Positions 54,713 through 64,000 of a stretch of DNA of 64,000 bases are shown one piece after another. The translations under genes were made by a program, and so were the position numbers. The DNA comes from Rhizophagus clarus (lineage: Eukaryota > Glomeromycota > Glomeromycetes > Glomerales > Glomeraceae): positions 248,001 through 312,000 of the forward strand of contig BLAL01000017.1 of NCBI GenBank assembly GCA_015698045.1. The letters run 5' to 3'. Positions within the stretch are counted from its first letter, which is position 1; each line of letters begins with the position of its first letter. Below the pieces are notes generated by a model. It had not been told where the DNA came from, ran no database searches, and worked only from the letters and a program-made list of their open reading frames with translations.

Positions 54713-56080
54713 TATAGTTTCTTAGATGTTAGCTATGATTTTCTTATTACTTCAATATTACCTTCAGACACACGGGAAGATCTTGACATTGCCTGGTTAC
54801 GCCACTTTTTAAAGGAAGCAAATTCACTATTTGATCAGAAAACTTTCATTATAATGAAAAACAAGGTGTGTCTTTTTTTTATTTTGCAAAGATAGGGTAA
54901 CTTCTGGTTGACCGCGTCTTGACTTAGGAGAATTACTGTATTGGGAAACTTGGTAACCAACCCAAGCTGTCAATATGGGCACTCTAACTTTGTTGTTGAT
55001 AAAGTCTGCTAATTCTGGAGGAGGAATTGGCTATGTACCTTCTTTCATCACTAAATAAAATTTAGATGCACTATTAACAATCTTTTTGTTTATATCACAG
55101 GTAAATGTAGAACGCTTGAATTATGCAAAATATCCACAAATATTCTGGCAAAAGGCTATCAAAAAATATAAAAAAGAAAATTCAGAACTTGCTATTGAAA
55201 CATCATACCCAAAAAAGGGAAAGGAAAAATTAAAAAGACCAAGAAATAATGATACTGATTCTACTAATTCTGGTAAATTATATTATTCTTTTTGTAAAAT
55301 ATATTATTTTATTACTAATTACTTTGATTATCATTAGAATACTGGAAGAATCAATACCAAATTTTAGAACAAAAAGATAATTTAGTGTATAGACGGGCCA
55401 TTAATTCTGCATTTCTGGTTTCTTCAGCATATGAAGATCTTATTACAGGTGATATTGTGCCTTTTATTGAAGTATTAAAGAAAAGGTTATTAGCAAGATC
55501 ACAGATGTCATTGGCTTCAGCAGATGAACCTGTACTTCAGGCAATTGTTGAAAATATCTTTCCACTAGATTGTTTTATTCCAGAACTCTCATTAGTAGTA
55601 GATGGTAAAAAGTCAAAAGGATCAGGTCGTTTTGGCTACTCTGACATTTTTATTCTAGGAGATACTAATGTTAGTTTAGAATTAAAATATATCTCATTAG
55701 TTGGACTGGTTAGAAATAAGGTTGGTGCAAATGAACTTGAAGATTTAGATAAAACCATTGAAAAAGAAGATGAGAAATCTCTTTTAAAAAGATCATATTC
55801 ATATTGGTCAAAAGAAAACAAAAAAGTTAATAAGACAACTATAGGTGACATATTAGATAATGGAATAAATCAACTAAAATTGTATATGAAAACAATTTCA
55901 AAAGGAAAAGTAACTAATTATTCCAGTTCAGGGGTATTTGATAAGCGTGTTAAAATAACTAAATCAAATTCAAATTCCAATAAATTAGAAGGATTTGTTA
56001 TCTTAGTAATTGGTTTTCGTCGTATTTTGTGGAGATCTGTTGATGAAGTAAAATCTAACTATATATATGATAAGGTTTAG
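54683..56080 (+). CDS. PD-(D/E)XK nuclease-like protein, three visible exons
   Basis: Exons 54683-54865, 55101-55272 and 55338-56080 join in phase over GT-AG introns of 235 and 65 nt, to give 365 aa after an acceptor TTCTCAG; an upstream first exon must exist because there is no ATG. Exon 1 has ILPSDTREDLDIAWLRHFLK and FLKEANSLFDQKTFIIMKNK, exon 2 VNVERLNYAKYPQIFWQKAI, exon 3 AINSAFLVSSAYEDLITGD, then GRFGYSDIFI and VSLELKYISL. The Asp of YSDIF and Glu/Lys of LELKY fit the D...E-x-K core of the PD-(D/E)XK fold. The family is common in Rhizophagus genomes, often with or near Crinkler-type proteins (from memory). Its activity and target are not proven. The 5' end lies inside an inverted repeat, so expression may be affected. 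Confidence 0.8.
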
Positions 56081-59026
56081 AATGTGATAATTTTAAATAA
56101 TATGTTTTTATATATATTAATTTTATTAATTGGTAGATAATTTTAGAAATTGATCTTTTACAAAAAATATTGAAATTAGATATGTTAATTCTTATTAAGA
56201 CTTATATAACTTTGTATAAACAGTATGTTAGCTATTAATCATAATTTTATTTATACTCATTCAGAAAAAATTATAAAGGAAATTATTTAAATTGACCAAG
56301 TATCTGAGTGTTGTTAGAAACGATTAATAGTATTTAGCTATATAGTTATTAATTTACATATTTTAATAGATTGATACTAACATTACTATCATTGTTGGTA
56401 ATAATATCATTAAATTCTTGGCAATTAGTAATTAATTATATTTTTCCATTCTTCAAGGGTTGAATAACTTTTTAAGAAACTCCTATATTGACTGAAGCGT
56501 ACAAGCAAAAACATGTTTAAGTGGATACAAAATATAATAATAACAAATGGAAAATATTTTATTAGCCAATTAAACAACAACATTCAATTCTTTGGGAATA
56601 CTGTAAAATGTTGGAATGATTGGAAAAGATCAGATTATAATCTGTATAAAGATTTTATGAAAAAATACGGTATGAAATAATTCTTATTTGAAAGGAAAAG
56701 AAGTTTATTTGTTCAAATGAATCATGAATACATAGTTTTCCAGATCCTTGGTAATTACTAGCACTTCTAACAATATGTAACTATATGGTTAATTTTAATA
56801 CTAGTGGATGTAACGAAAAATGAAATACAGTGACATCTGCGAAAAAATGGAATTTCTTAATTTTTTAAATGATTTTTTATTGCCGGACTTATGGAGTATA
56901 TTAGGTATGGGGATTGGTTATTATTCTGGGGACGTAGAATATTTTAAGTGTAAAAGTGCTAAATTGTCACCCATCATTTGACACTTAGTCACTTATATGC
57001 AACCCGGAAAAATAGATCCTGTGTAAGACCAAGATTTCAAGGAATATTATAATGAGTTTATTATTTAAAATGTAGTGTAATGTATATTTTAGATGGAACA
57101 GCTATAGTGGGGATATATGTATAAAAATGTATTTTACAACCGCAATGAGGCTAAACTATTATGAGTAGGAATTATTCCTCCACAATGAGGCTAAAATTAG
57201 GAGTTAACCCTCCGAAATTGATTATGGTTCTATTTTTAGGATTAATTCGATTAGTAATTAAGGATTATTAATTATACGTAGTATTATTAATTACACGTAG
57301 TATTGTATTTAACTGGTACTAAATAAATAAATAAATTATTTAAGGAGCTATGATTGGCCTAATAATGGTGGCATACACCAACGAATTTTATTAATAAAGA
57401 ATTAATATTTTTAACCAATAAACAAACTCACAGAAACAAGAAATAATTAGTAAATCAACCTCGACATAAGTAAATTTGGATTATCATACGTCAATTACTT
57501 TTAGCTAATTTCAAAAGGTTTGAAGGTATCCCCAAGTGTTCGACTTAAGAAGTAATAATAGGAAAAATTATTGCTCTAACTCCTCCTATCGTTGCTTCTC
57601 GCAACTAATGGAGTCCCATTTATAATGATATTGAGTAGATTTTTCTAGCTGCCGTAGCTTCACTTGTTTCTTTAAGGTGAAGCATATGCTGATAAATAAT
57701 TATAATTTATATTTACACTATTTTTTTTATCTAACCAAATTACAATACTGGCAATTTTGTGGACGATTCTAAAAATAGATTTCTCCAATTGCATGAATAT
57801 ACAAACATGCTGATAGGGTTTTTTACCTTTTGTTCTTGAAATTTTTATTTTCTTCCTGTTATGCAGAAACGTTTTTACAAATTTTTTTTTTAAAGATAAA
57901 TGTGACACGTATTATTTAATTTGTGGAGGTACATTTTACACGCAATTTTACTCAATATATGAATGATGTATTCTAGAATAATAATACTCAAAAATTGTTC
58001 TATCAATTCTAGTGATCAATTCAATATTCTTTGACGCTCGATAGTCACGATTCATTACCGCAATTGCAACATAAAATTTGAGGCAAAACTTTTACAGTGC
58101 ATTAAAAAGTTCTGCAAAAAAGAAGTCTTGATCAGTTTTTTGGATAATTTAGAATGTTTTTTTTGTAAAATTTGGAGTGAAAATAATGGGAAGAACTTAA
58201 AATTATTAAAGTATGGTAATGTAATCAATTTAATTAGAAGATTATTATAAGATAAATTAAAACTTTAATGTTCATATCGGAATTACAAAAAAATCAATAA
58301 TAAATTTTTATTGATACCACATATAATTTCATTTAATTAGCTGACTGACCACCCCAATGTAACATGGTATCAAATATCGATAATAACCGTACAGCTCAAT
58401 GATTATCTAAAACTTTTTTAAACTTTTTCTTTAACGAAATTCCATTTCCCACATTCTCTTTTTCTCCTTTCCCATTCTCGCTTTCTCCCCACTCTCTTTT
58501 CCCTTTTCAACTTTCCCTTACATTTAAATAATCATTTATGCAGTGGAAAAGCAAAATAATTAATTAAAAAGAAATCTTTTTCATATATGAAAGGTAATGA
58601 AACTTTATCCTTCATTAATCAAAAATAAACTATCTTTAAAATAACGTTGCTTTTAGTAACTGAATTTAATATTTTGACAATTTAACCGAACGGAGGAATA
58701 TAATGTCAAAAAACACGAAATTCTGCTATTTAAATTTCTTATGTTAGTGCTAATCGCAAATTTCAATCAGAAATTAACTCGTCACAAATAAAGATTAATA
58801 ATACTAATACTAAAAACTAAAATTAAAATCGTGGAAAAAATTCCAAGCCTTGCTCGTTCCACATGCGTTTGTTTCTTTAGTATTTTGTATAATCTAAGAT
58901 ATAGTGTAAAGTATAAGCATTTCATAAGTTGTGTGACACAACAAACTACAATACATCGCACAGTATCCATTATCAAAAAAATGATACGAAAGTTGCGTAA
59001 TTTTCAAATTTTCCATTTGCATCGGT
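56081..59026. other. Long intergenic stretch
   Basis: AT-rich. 57150-57200 repeats CAATGAGGCTAAA twice and 57270-57310 repeats TACGTAGTATTATTAATTA. 58438-58526 is a C/T-only-biased tract (TTCTCCTTTCCCATTCTC). A minus-strand frame at 57672-57908 and antisense frames at 58782-59082 are unsupported. No gene seen. Confidence 0.45.
58438..58526. repeat. Polypyrimidine tract
   Basis: Nearly pure T/C on the plus strand, with CTTTTTCTCCTTTCCC-type units. Low complexity, no frame. Confidence 0.55.
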
Positions 59027-59061
59027 ATTACAAATTAGCCACATATAAATGTTATAAATGT
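59027..59061 (+). promoter_or_regulatory. Shared F-box promoter word
   Basis: ATTACAAATTAGCCACATAT (59027-59046), then AAATGTTATAAATG, which supplies a TATAAAT-type box at about 59052. It lies 52-86 nt before the ATG at 59113. Confidence 0.6.
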
Positions 59062-59112
59062 TTGCTTGTATCAATTAACTGAAATTATTTTTGTGAAATT
59101 TTCTTCCTTAAA

Positions 59113-60624
59113 ATGACTTCTCCTTATTTAACAGATGATTGTATTTATCATATTTTAAGATATCTTCAAGGTTATCATTATCGCTCAACTTTGTTTAAGT
59201 GTGGATTAGTTAATCGATTTTGGTGTAGAGCAGCAATCCCTTTACTTTACGCAAATCCCTTTTTTTTCAGACCTAATAAAAAATATTATTTGATAATCTT
59301 AACATTAATATCATGCTTTAATAAAGAAGAAATTTTGCAACTGAAAAACAAAATAAAGTTTAATATTAATGATGAATACAAGCCATTATTTGAATATCCA
59401 AAATATTTTAAAAGTTATGATTGTGATAGTGCAAATCATAAAATTATTAGATGGATTAATCACTTTTCAAATCCAAATGACAAAATACTTGAATGTTTTT
59501 GTTTGACATTTCATCATACAATTTTAAAACATTGTGTTAATATTGAACAATTTAATATTAGCATTAATTATTCACTTATCAAATTTAATCTTAACTTTAA
59601 TATTTCCATTTCAAATTTAATAAAATTAAATTCATTAGCATTATGTGGTTTAAAGGATCTTGATGGAATGGAATTTTTAAGCAATATAGCAAATCATTGT
59701 TTAAATTTGAAAGAATTAAAAATGGAGCTGATTTGTATTTCTCACCCTGAGATTCAGGAAAAACTTTGTACAATTATCCAAAGACAGAATAGTCTTGAAA
59801 AACTTAAAATAAGCCGATTTGCATTGAGTGATAATATATTTTCATCTTTAGAATTTCAAACACATTCTTTAGTTTCTATTGTATTTTCATATATTAACTT
59901 TTCCAACATTTCCTTTAAAAATTTTATTAATTTAAATAATTTAAATACTTTAGAATTTTTTAATTGTGGAGATACAAATCCATTAAATCGTTATGAGATT
60001 TTAAAATTTGCTTCATTTAAGCTCAAAAGACTGAAATTTTTTTATAACACTTGGAATGAAAATATTGAGCCTACAATAATCAAATATTTAGGACCATCAT
60101 TAAAAAGCTTATCACTATTTGAAAAATCTATAACAATTCCTGTTATTCGAGATGTTTCAATGTATTGTTTAAACCTTCTTATATTAAAGATGATAATTGT
60201 GAATATCAAAAATATTGACTCGTTAGTATTCCCTTATTTTAAAAATTTAAAAATAAGAAAATTAGATATTAATATTTATGGTATTTTATGTGAAAACATG
60301 AAAAACAATTTGATGAAATTGGCAAATAATATATCCATTAACGTTGAAGAAATTTCTTTATGGTTTTCTGGTGATAAACTACAACCTTTGAAGATATTCT
60401 TAGAGCATTGTCATAATTATTTGAAAAAAATTAGTTTAAAATTTGGTGTAACCCATTTTTTGTCTAAACCAGAATTTTCTAAGTTAATTTTAAATTATAT
60501 TGACAAAAGTAATAATAGTTTAAAAATTTTGAAGATTGGTGAAGTAGAAAGAATATTGAATAACGAAGATTTAAGTTTATTGGGTGAAATTATAGCTAAA
60601 GGAATAAAAATATTAGTATATTAA
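59113..60624 (+). CDS. F-box protein with LRR-like body
   Basis: The intact, intronless frame encodes 503 aa from MTSPYLTDDC. F-box residues 5-50 contain a two-residue insertion (LQGYHYRSTLFKCGLVNRFW, then CRAAIPLLYANPF). The body shows LKDLDGMEFLSNIANHCLNL, RLKFFYNTWNENIEPTIIKY, LEHCHNYLKKISL and LILNYIDKSNNSLKIL. Predicted SCF substrate adaptor with unknown target. Most similar in layout to 42485-43984. It is separated from the rest of the cluster by the nuclease-like gene and about 8 kb of AT-rich DNA, so the cluster has been interrupted. Confidence 0.92.
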   Translation: MTSPYLTDDCIYHILRYLQGYHYRSTLFKCGLVNRFWCRAAIPLLYANPFFFRPNKKYYLIILTLISCFNKEEILQLKNKIKFNINDEYKPLFEYPKYFKSYDCDSANHKIIRWINHFSNPNDKILECFCLTFHHTILKHCVNIEQFNISINYSLIKFNLNFNISISNLIKLNSLALCGLKDLDGMEFLSNIANHCLNLKELKMELICISHPEIQEKLCTIIQRQNSLEKLKISRFALSDNIFSSLEFQTHSLVSIVFSYINFSNISFKNFINLNNLNTLEFFNCGDTNPLNRYEILKFASFKLKRLKFFYNTWNENIEPTIIKYLGPSLKSLSLFEKSITIPVIRDVSMYCLNLLILKMIIVNIKNIDSLVFPYFKNLKIRKLDINIYGILCENMKNNLMKLANNISINVEEISLWFSGDKLQPLKIFLEHCHNYLKKISLKFGVTHFLSKPEFSKLILNYIDKSNNSLKILKIGEVERILNNEDLSLLGEIIAKGIKILVY

Positions 60625-61009
60625 TTTACATTCATAGACAATTCCTTAAGATGCTTAAGTATTTTATCATATTTTTTATAAATAAAATGTTATGATGATA
60701 ATGATAATTAACTTTTACGTTCTATTCTAAAAGCAAAGTAATATACAAGACATATAAATATATTGTTAATTAAATCTATTTAACTTTTAATCCGTTTTCT
60801 GTTTTGCAAAATGAGACATAGGTTAACAGTAGAGTATTTAATTGTCGAAAAGGTCTCAATAGATCAAAAATCGATTTACCATAATTGATCACATGCAATC
60901 GATTTCTATTTTATAGCTCAATCGAACAAAAAAAAAAGACAATCGATTTAAAATTGATCGATCATTGATTGATTCTACAAAATTTATTAAAATTTATTAA
61001 ATTTTATTT
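60625..61009. other. Spacer, ATCGATTT-rich
   Basis: 60870-60975 is dense in ATCGATT/AATCGAT words (five or more in about 100 bp), otherwise featureless AT-rich DNA. Confidence 0.45.
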
Positions 61010-61723
61010 GGTTCTTCAATATGCAGAATGTGAAATTTTAATGATTGGATGGATTATATAAAAATTTTAGTTCTGATGTTAAATTTAATATATAAAAATT
61101 CATCAAAAACAGATAGTTCATCGTGATTTTCAGATAGGAAATATATTAATTAATAGTGATGATACTTTTGAATCATATTATTTAAATCTATTCATTCCTG
61201 TAAGTACTTATATTTCAGATATGGGATTATGTGGAGAAGTTGATAATAAAGATAAAACAAATATTTATGGAGTTATATTTTATTTATCTCTGAAGTATTA
61301 AGAGGTAAAACTTACACTCAAGCAGCAGATATATACAGTTTTGGTATGATTATGTATCTTATAATAATTGGAAAACAACTTTTTGAAAGTTGTGCACATG
61401 ATCGTGAATTAGTGTTAAATATATGTAACGGAATTAGACCTGAAATACCTGAAATACCTGAGCTGAAATCAAATTGGTATATTGATTTAATTAAAAAATG
61501 CTGGGATCCAAAACATAATAATAGACCAAATATTGAGTTAATAATCTCTATTTTACATAAAAAGTATTGTGATGATGATGATAAGGAATATGAAAAGGCA
61601 GAAAGATATCTTAATAAAGGATATAAAGAAATCAGCCAATTAACTACTCATCCGCAAGCGATTTATACTTCTTGGTTACTTAGTCCTTATACAGAAAGTC
61701 TCGCAATTGATTTTACAGAGTAA
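61010..61723 (+). pseudogene. Kinase-like protein pseudogene, N-terminally truncated
   Basis: Only the second half of a kinase domain is present. Broken leader LQYAEC (about 61014), then KIHQKQIVHRDFQIGNILIN (catalytic loop with HRD), ISDMGLCGEV (DMG instead of DFG), and after a one-base loss near 61291 the APE region appears only as shifted LRGKTYTQAADIYSFGMIMY. The C-lobe FESCAHDRELVLNICNGIRP, then LIKKCWDPKHNNRPN, is intact to 61723. The exon probably ends at the donor AGAGTAAGT, so the TAA at 61721 would be intronic. Lack of glycine loop and ATP-lysine, altered DFG and frameshifts mean it cannot encode an active kinase. It is closer to other Rhizophagus kinases than to the one at 27.4 kb. 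Confidence 0.75.
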
Positions 61724-63752
61724 GTTTTTCTTATATTTGTCACATATCTTTTAAAAAGAAATTTATTAACTGTCAATACTTTAAAACACTAATAGATTGA
61801 ATAACGATAATAAAAAATGATTAAAAGAAAATTTATTTGAATTATAATTGGTTTTATTTATTAAATAATTTATTTTAAATAAGAAATGTTTTGTTTACTT
61901 TATATTTTGATGAGAAATTTTCTTTACATTATATAAATTAAGATATTAATTAGAGGATTATTTTTATTAGTTTTTGTTCAACACTGATTGTAAAGCTATT
62001 TTTACATAATAAAATCAGTTTGTAATTGAGCAATTTAATAATTTTTAAAACTCATTTTTTTAATCATTATCTTAGTACACTAGTACAGTACATCAAGAAT
62101 ATCGTAGTGCAATTTTTCATATAACTTTACTTGCATTTTTTTGACCTTAAAGACCATAAAAATATTTAAAACTAATGAATAATAAGCATATTTTTTTTTG
62201 AAACACCATATCCTATATTCTTAAAGATAATTAGTAATAATTTAGAAAAAAAAAAGGTAATAAAATTTTATAGTATTTAAAATGTAAAAGGTTACAAAAA
62301 TATTTTAATTATTTATTTGATGCGTATAAATTCTTTAATTTATCCATAATTAATCAACTTAAAAAAAAATATATTTGATCAACTTTATTAAAAAATAATA
62401 AATATTTCCTGTAATTGCATTTCCGGGCTTTTCTTAATGAGTCTACTGAATGGTAATAAATAGTTGGAAGTTGTATATGCGTTGATTGATTAAATTCCAT
62501 TAATAAAACAATAATTTATTTTGAAGTTTATATATAGATGTGATACTGTACATTTGTGATAAAATCAAAAAAATACATATTCAAATTAATTCACTTTTTC
62601 AGTGTTAACTAATATCATATAATTGGGAGAAACAATAACTATTTCCAACAACTTTAAAAGCTTGCAGCGGCGTATTATTATGTATCCTTAAAGATACTTT
62701 AGTCCTGAATTTATACCAAAATTATGTAAAAAAATAATTTGAATATAGATAATGCGCATGAATAGAATAATGTGTATTATTTAAATTTTGAAATATATAC
62801 ATGCTCCGGTTATACTAATTTTCGTCCCAGGTTCCCATTGGATCTGACGTAGAATTAGCTCGGATTCCATGTAATGACGGCAGAAAACATGGGGCCGGAT
62901 GATTGCAAATGATTACAATCAAAAAAAAAATCCAGATGTTGATCAATCGGACCCGGTTCACCAGCAAGAATCAATGTAAGTAGGGGTGAAACTTTGAGAA
63001 TTGACGCGCGTGATGGCGCTAATTGCGTCACTAAATGTTAAACAAGTTTTCATATTCTAATATTTTTTTTATAATCCTGATTGAGCTGCTGAACAATTAT
63101 AAGTTCTTTGAAATTAATACGAATAAATCAAATTTGGTGTTGCAACATTAAATTTATCTATCTAATAATCAATTAATACCTTCATAACTTGATACCGATG
63201 TGACCCATAACGAACTTTTTTCTTAAAAAAAAACCGCCTATAATTAATCTTATCTCTATATACTGGCTTTTTATAATTTCACGATAATATAAATAAGTTG
63301 GTTATAAACCAATCATATGTATTTATTCGCGATAATTCTAATTTTAGCTGGAATTGACTTAGTCTCGACCGGTACTATTCAACATAGCGGATCACCTAAC
63401 ATCTCCGAGTTTTAATTTCTGCAAAAAGTTGTCATAAGATAGCATTGTATTAAACCTATAATCATATTTTAAAATGAATTTTATATATATATGTATATAT
63501 ATCGAAAATCGAATATTTGATAATACTCAAATTTACCTGAACAAAGGATTCGTTGTATATGTATGTACAGTAATTCAAAAACATATAATTTATCTCTTAA
63601 TAAAATATTATTAACCTCGTGAAAGATCTTGAAAATTTATTAAGATCAAAGATTATTTATCAAAGATTTAACCCTACTATTTTTTTTTTTTGTTGCGTAT
63701 TTTTTTTTTATGAATGCTTCAACCATATATTGTGTGATTAAATTTCATTGAT
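61724..63752. other. Long intergenic stretch
   Basis: AT-rich except for a slightly GC-richer patch at 62800-63030 (GGTTCCCATTGGATCTGACG and GATCAATCGGACCCGG), which I checked for a tRNA and could not fold. No frame or bounded repeat. Confidence 0.4.
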
Positions 63753-63755
63753 GAG

Positions 63756-63869
63756 GTCACAAAATATGATGTGCTGATATCCAAGAAGAAGACGATACAG
63801 TCGCATCAGGAGAAGAAGCTGGCCGAAGTCTTAAGTAAAATTGCGGAGCTACTCAAGGCTTTGATTTAG
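63756..63869 (+). CDS. Terminal exon of an unknown gene (partial)
   Basis: The frame after an ATGAG acceptor-like site reads VTKYDVLISKKKTIQSHQEK, then KLAEVLSKIAELLKALI and TAG. It is Lys/Leu/Glu-rich with i,i+3/4 leucines, predicting a helix or coiled coil. GC content (about 45%) is well above the flanks, which supports coding. Upstream it is closed by TGA at about 63735, so earlier exons must be sought to the left, where none was recognised. Remaining bases 63870-64000 show nothing. Confidence 0.35.
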   Translation, partial: VTKYDVLISKKKTIQSHQEKKLAEVLSKIAELLKALI

Positions 63870-64000
63870 GCATTTCATCTGTCCCCTTACTTTTATTTTG
63901 TTTTTTCGCTTTCGACGATCATGTATTACAGCTTCATGTTATTTCATGTGATCCCGAAAAAGGTTAATGATAAATTAGAATTAGATTTAGTTAGGTCAGA

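Noticed and set aside
62810..63030. Possible tRNA or structured RNA in a GC-richer patch
   Set aside because: GGTTCCCATTGGATC and CCCGGTTCACC were tried as T-arms but no cloverleaf could be folded.

Overview
The window looks like nuclear DNA of an arbuscular mycorrhizal fungus, most likely Rhizophagus irregularis or a close relative. It is strongly AT-rich, its genes are mono-exonic or split by short GT-AG introns of about 65-80 nt, and intergenic DNA is full of small inverted-repeat elements. The protein families (F-box/LRR-like proteins in tandem, Sel1-repeat proteins, tyrosine-kinase-like kinases with a CxxC linker, a PD-(D/E)XK nuclease-like protein, short Cys-rich secreted proteins) are ones I know to be expanded in that genus. 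Nothing bacterial (operons, ribosome-binding sites, CRISPR arrays) is present. The species call is inference from family resemblance, not from a search.

Layout. 1-12.5 kb: the 3' end of a split gene, a decayed F-box/LRR relic (2.3-3.5 kb, minus), two small inverted-repeat elements, a Cys-rich secreted protein gene (5.1-5.8 kb, minus), and a decayed multi-exon gene of unknown function (6.6-8.4 kb, minus). 12.5-19 kb: a small candidate secreted protein, an intact F-box gene (minus), a LINE-like insertion bounded by an exact 17-bp target-site duplication (15.06-17.32 kb), and a three-pass membrane protein gene (minus). 20-31.2 kb is mobile-element-rich: a hAT-like element, palindromic ACTGTACTGTACGA repeats, a TAA-flanked element carrying a gene fragment, a long Sel1-repeat plus kinase pseudogene whose kinase exon is interrupted by a TA-flanked element, and a second TAA-flanked element.

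31.2-40 kb: a decayed unknown gene, a two-exon secreted protein gene with a homopolymer frameshift, a tandem ~410-bp repeat containing a conserved tRNA-like fold, and low-complexity gene relics. 40.7-60.6 kb: an F-box tandem cluster on the plus strand with four intact genes and two pseudogenes. A three-exon PD-(D/E)XK nuclease-like gene (54.7-56.1 kb) sits inside it. 61-64 kb: a decayed kinase and a terminal exon of an unknown gene.

How it fits together. The intact F-box genes share a promoter word (consensus near ATTACAAATTAGCCACATAT, often followed by a TATAAATA box) 60-105 bp before the start codon, so they were probably duplicated with their promoters. F-box proteins normally act as substrate adaptors of SCF ubiquitin ligases. 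The other families point to signalling and secretion, and many copies are dead. The picture is an accessory, fast-evolving, transposon-rich compartment rather than a housekeeping locus.
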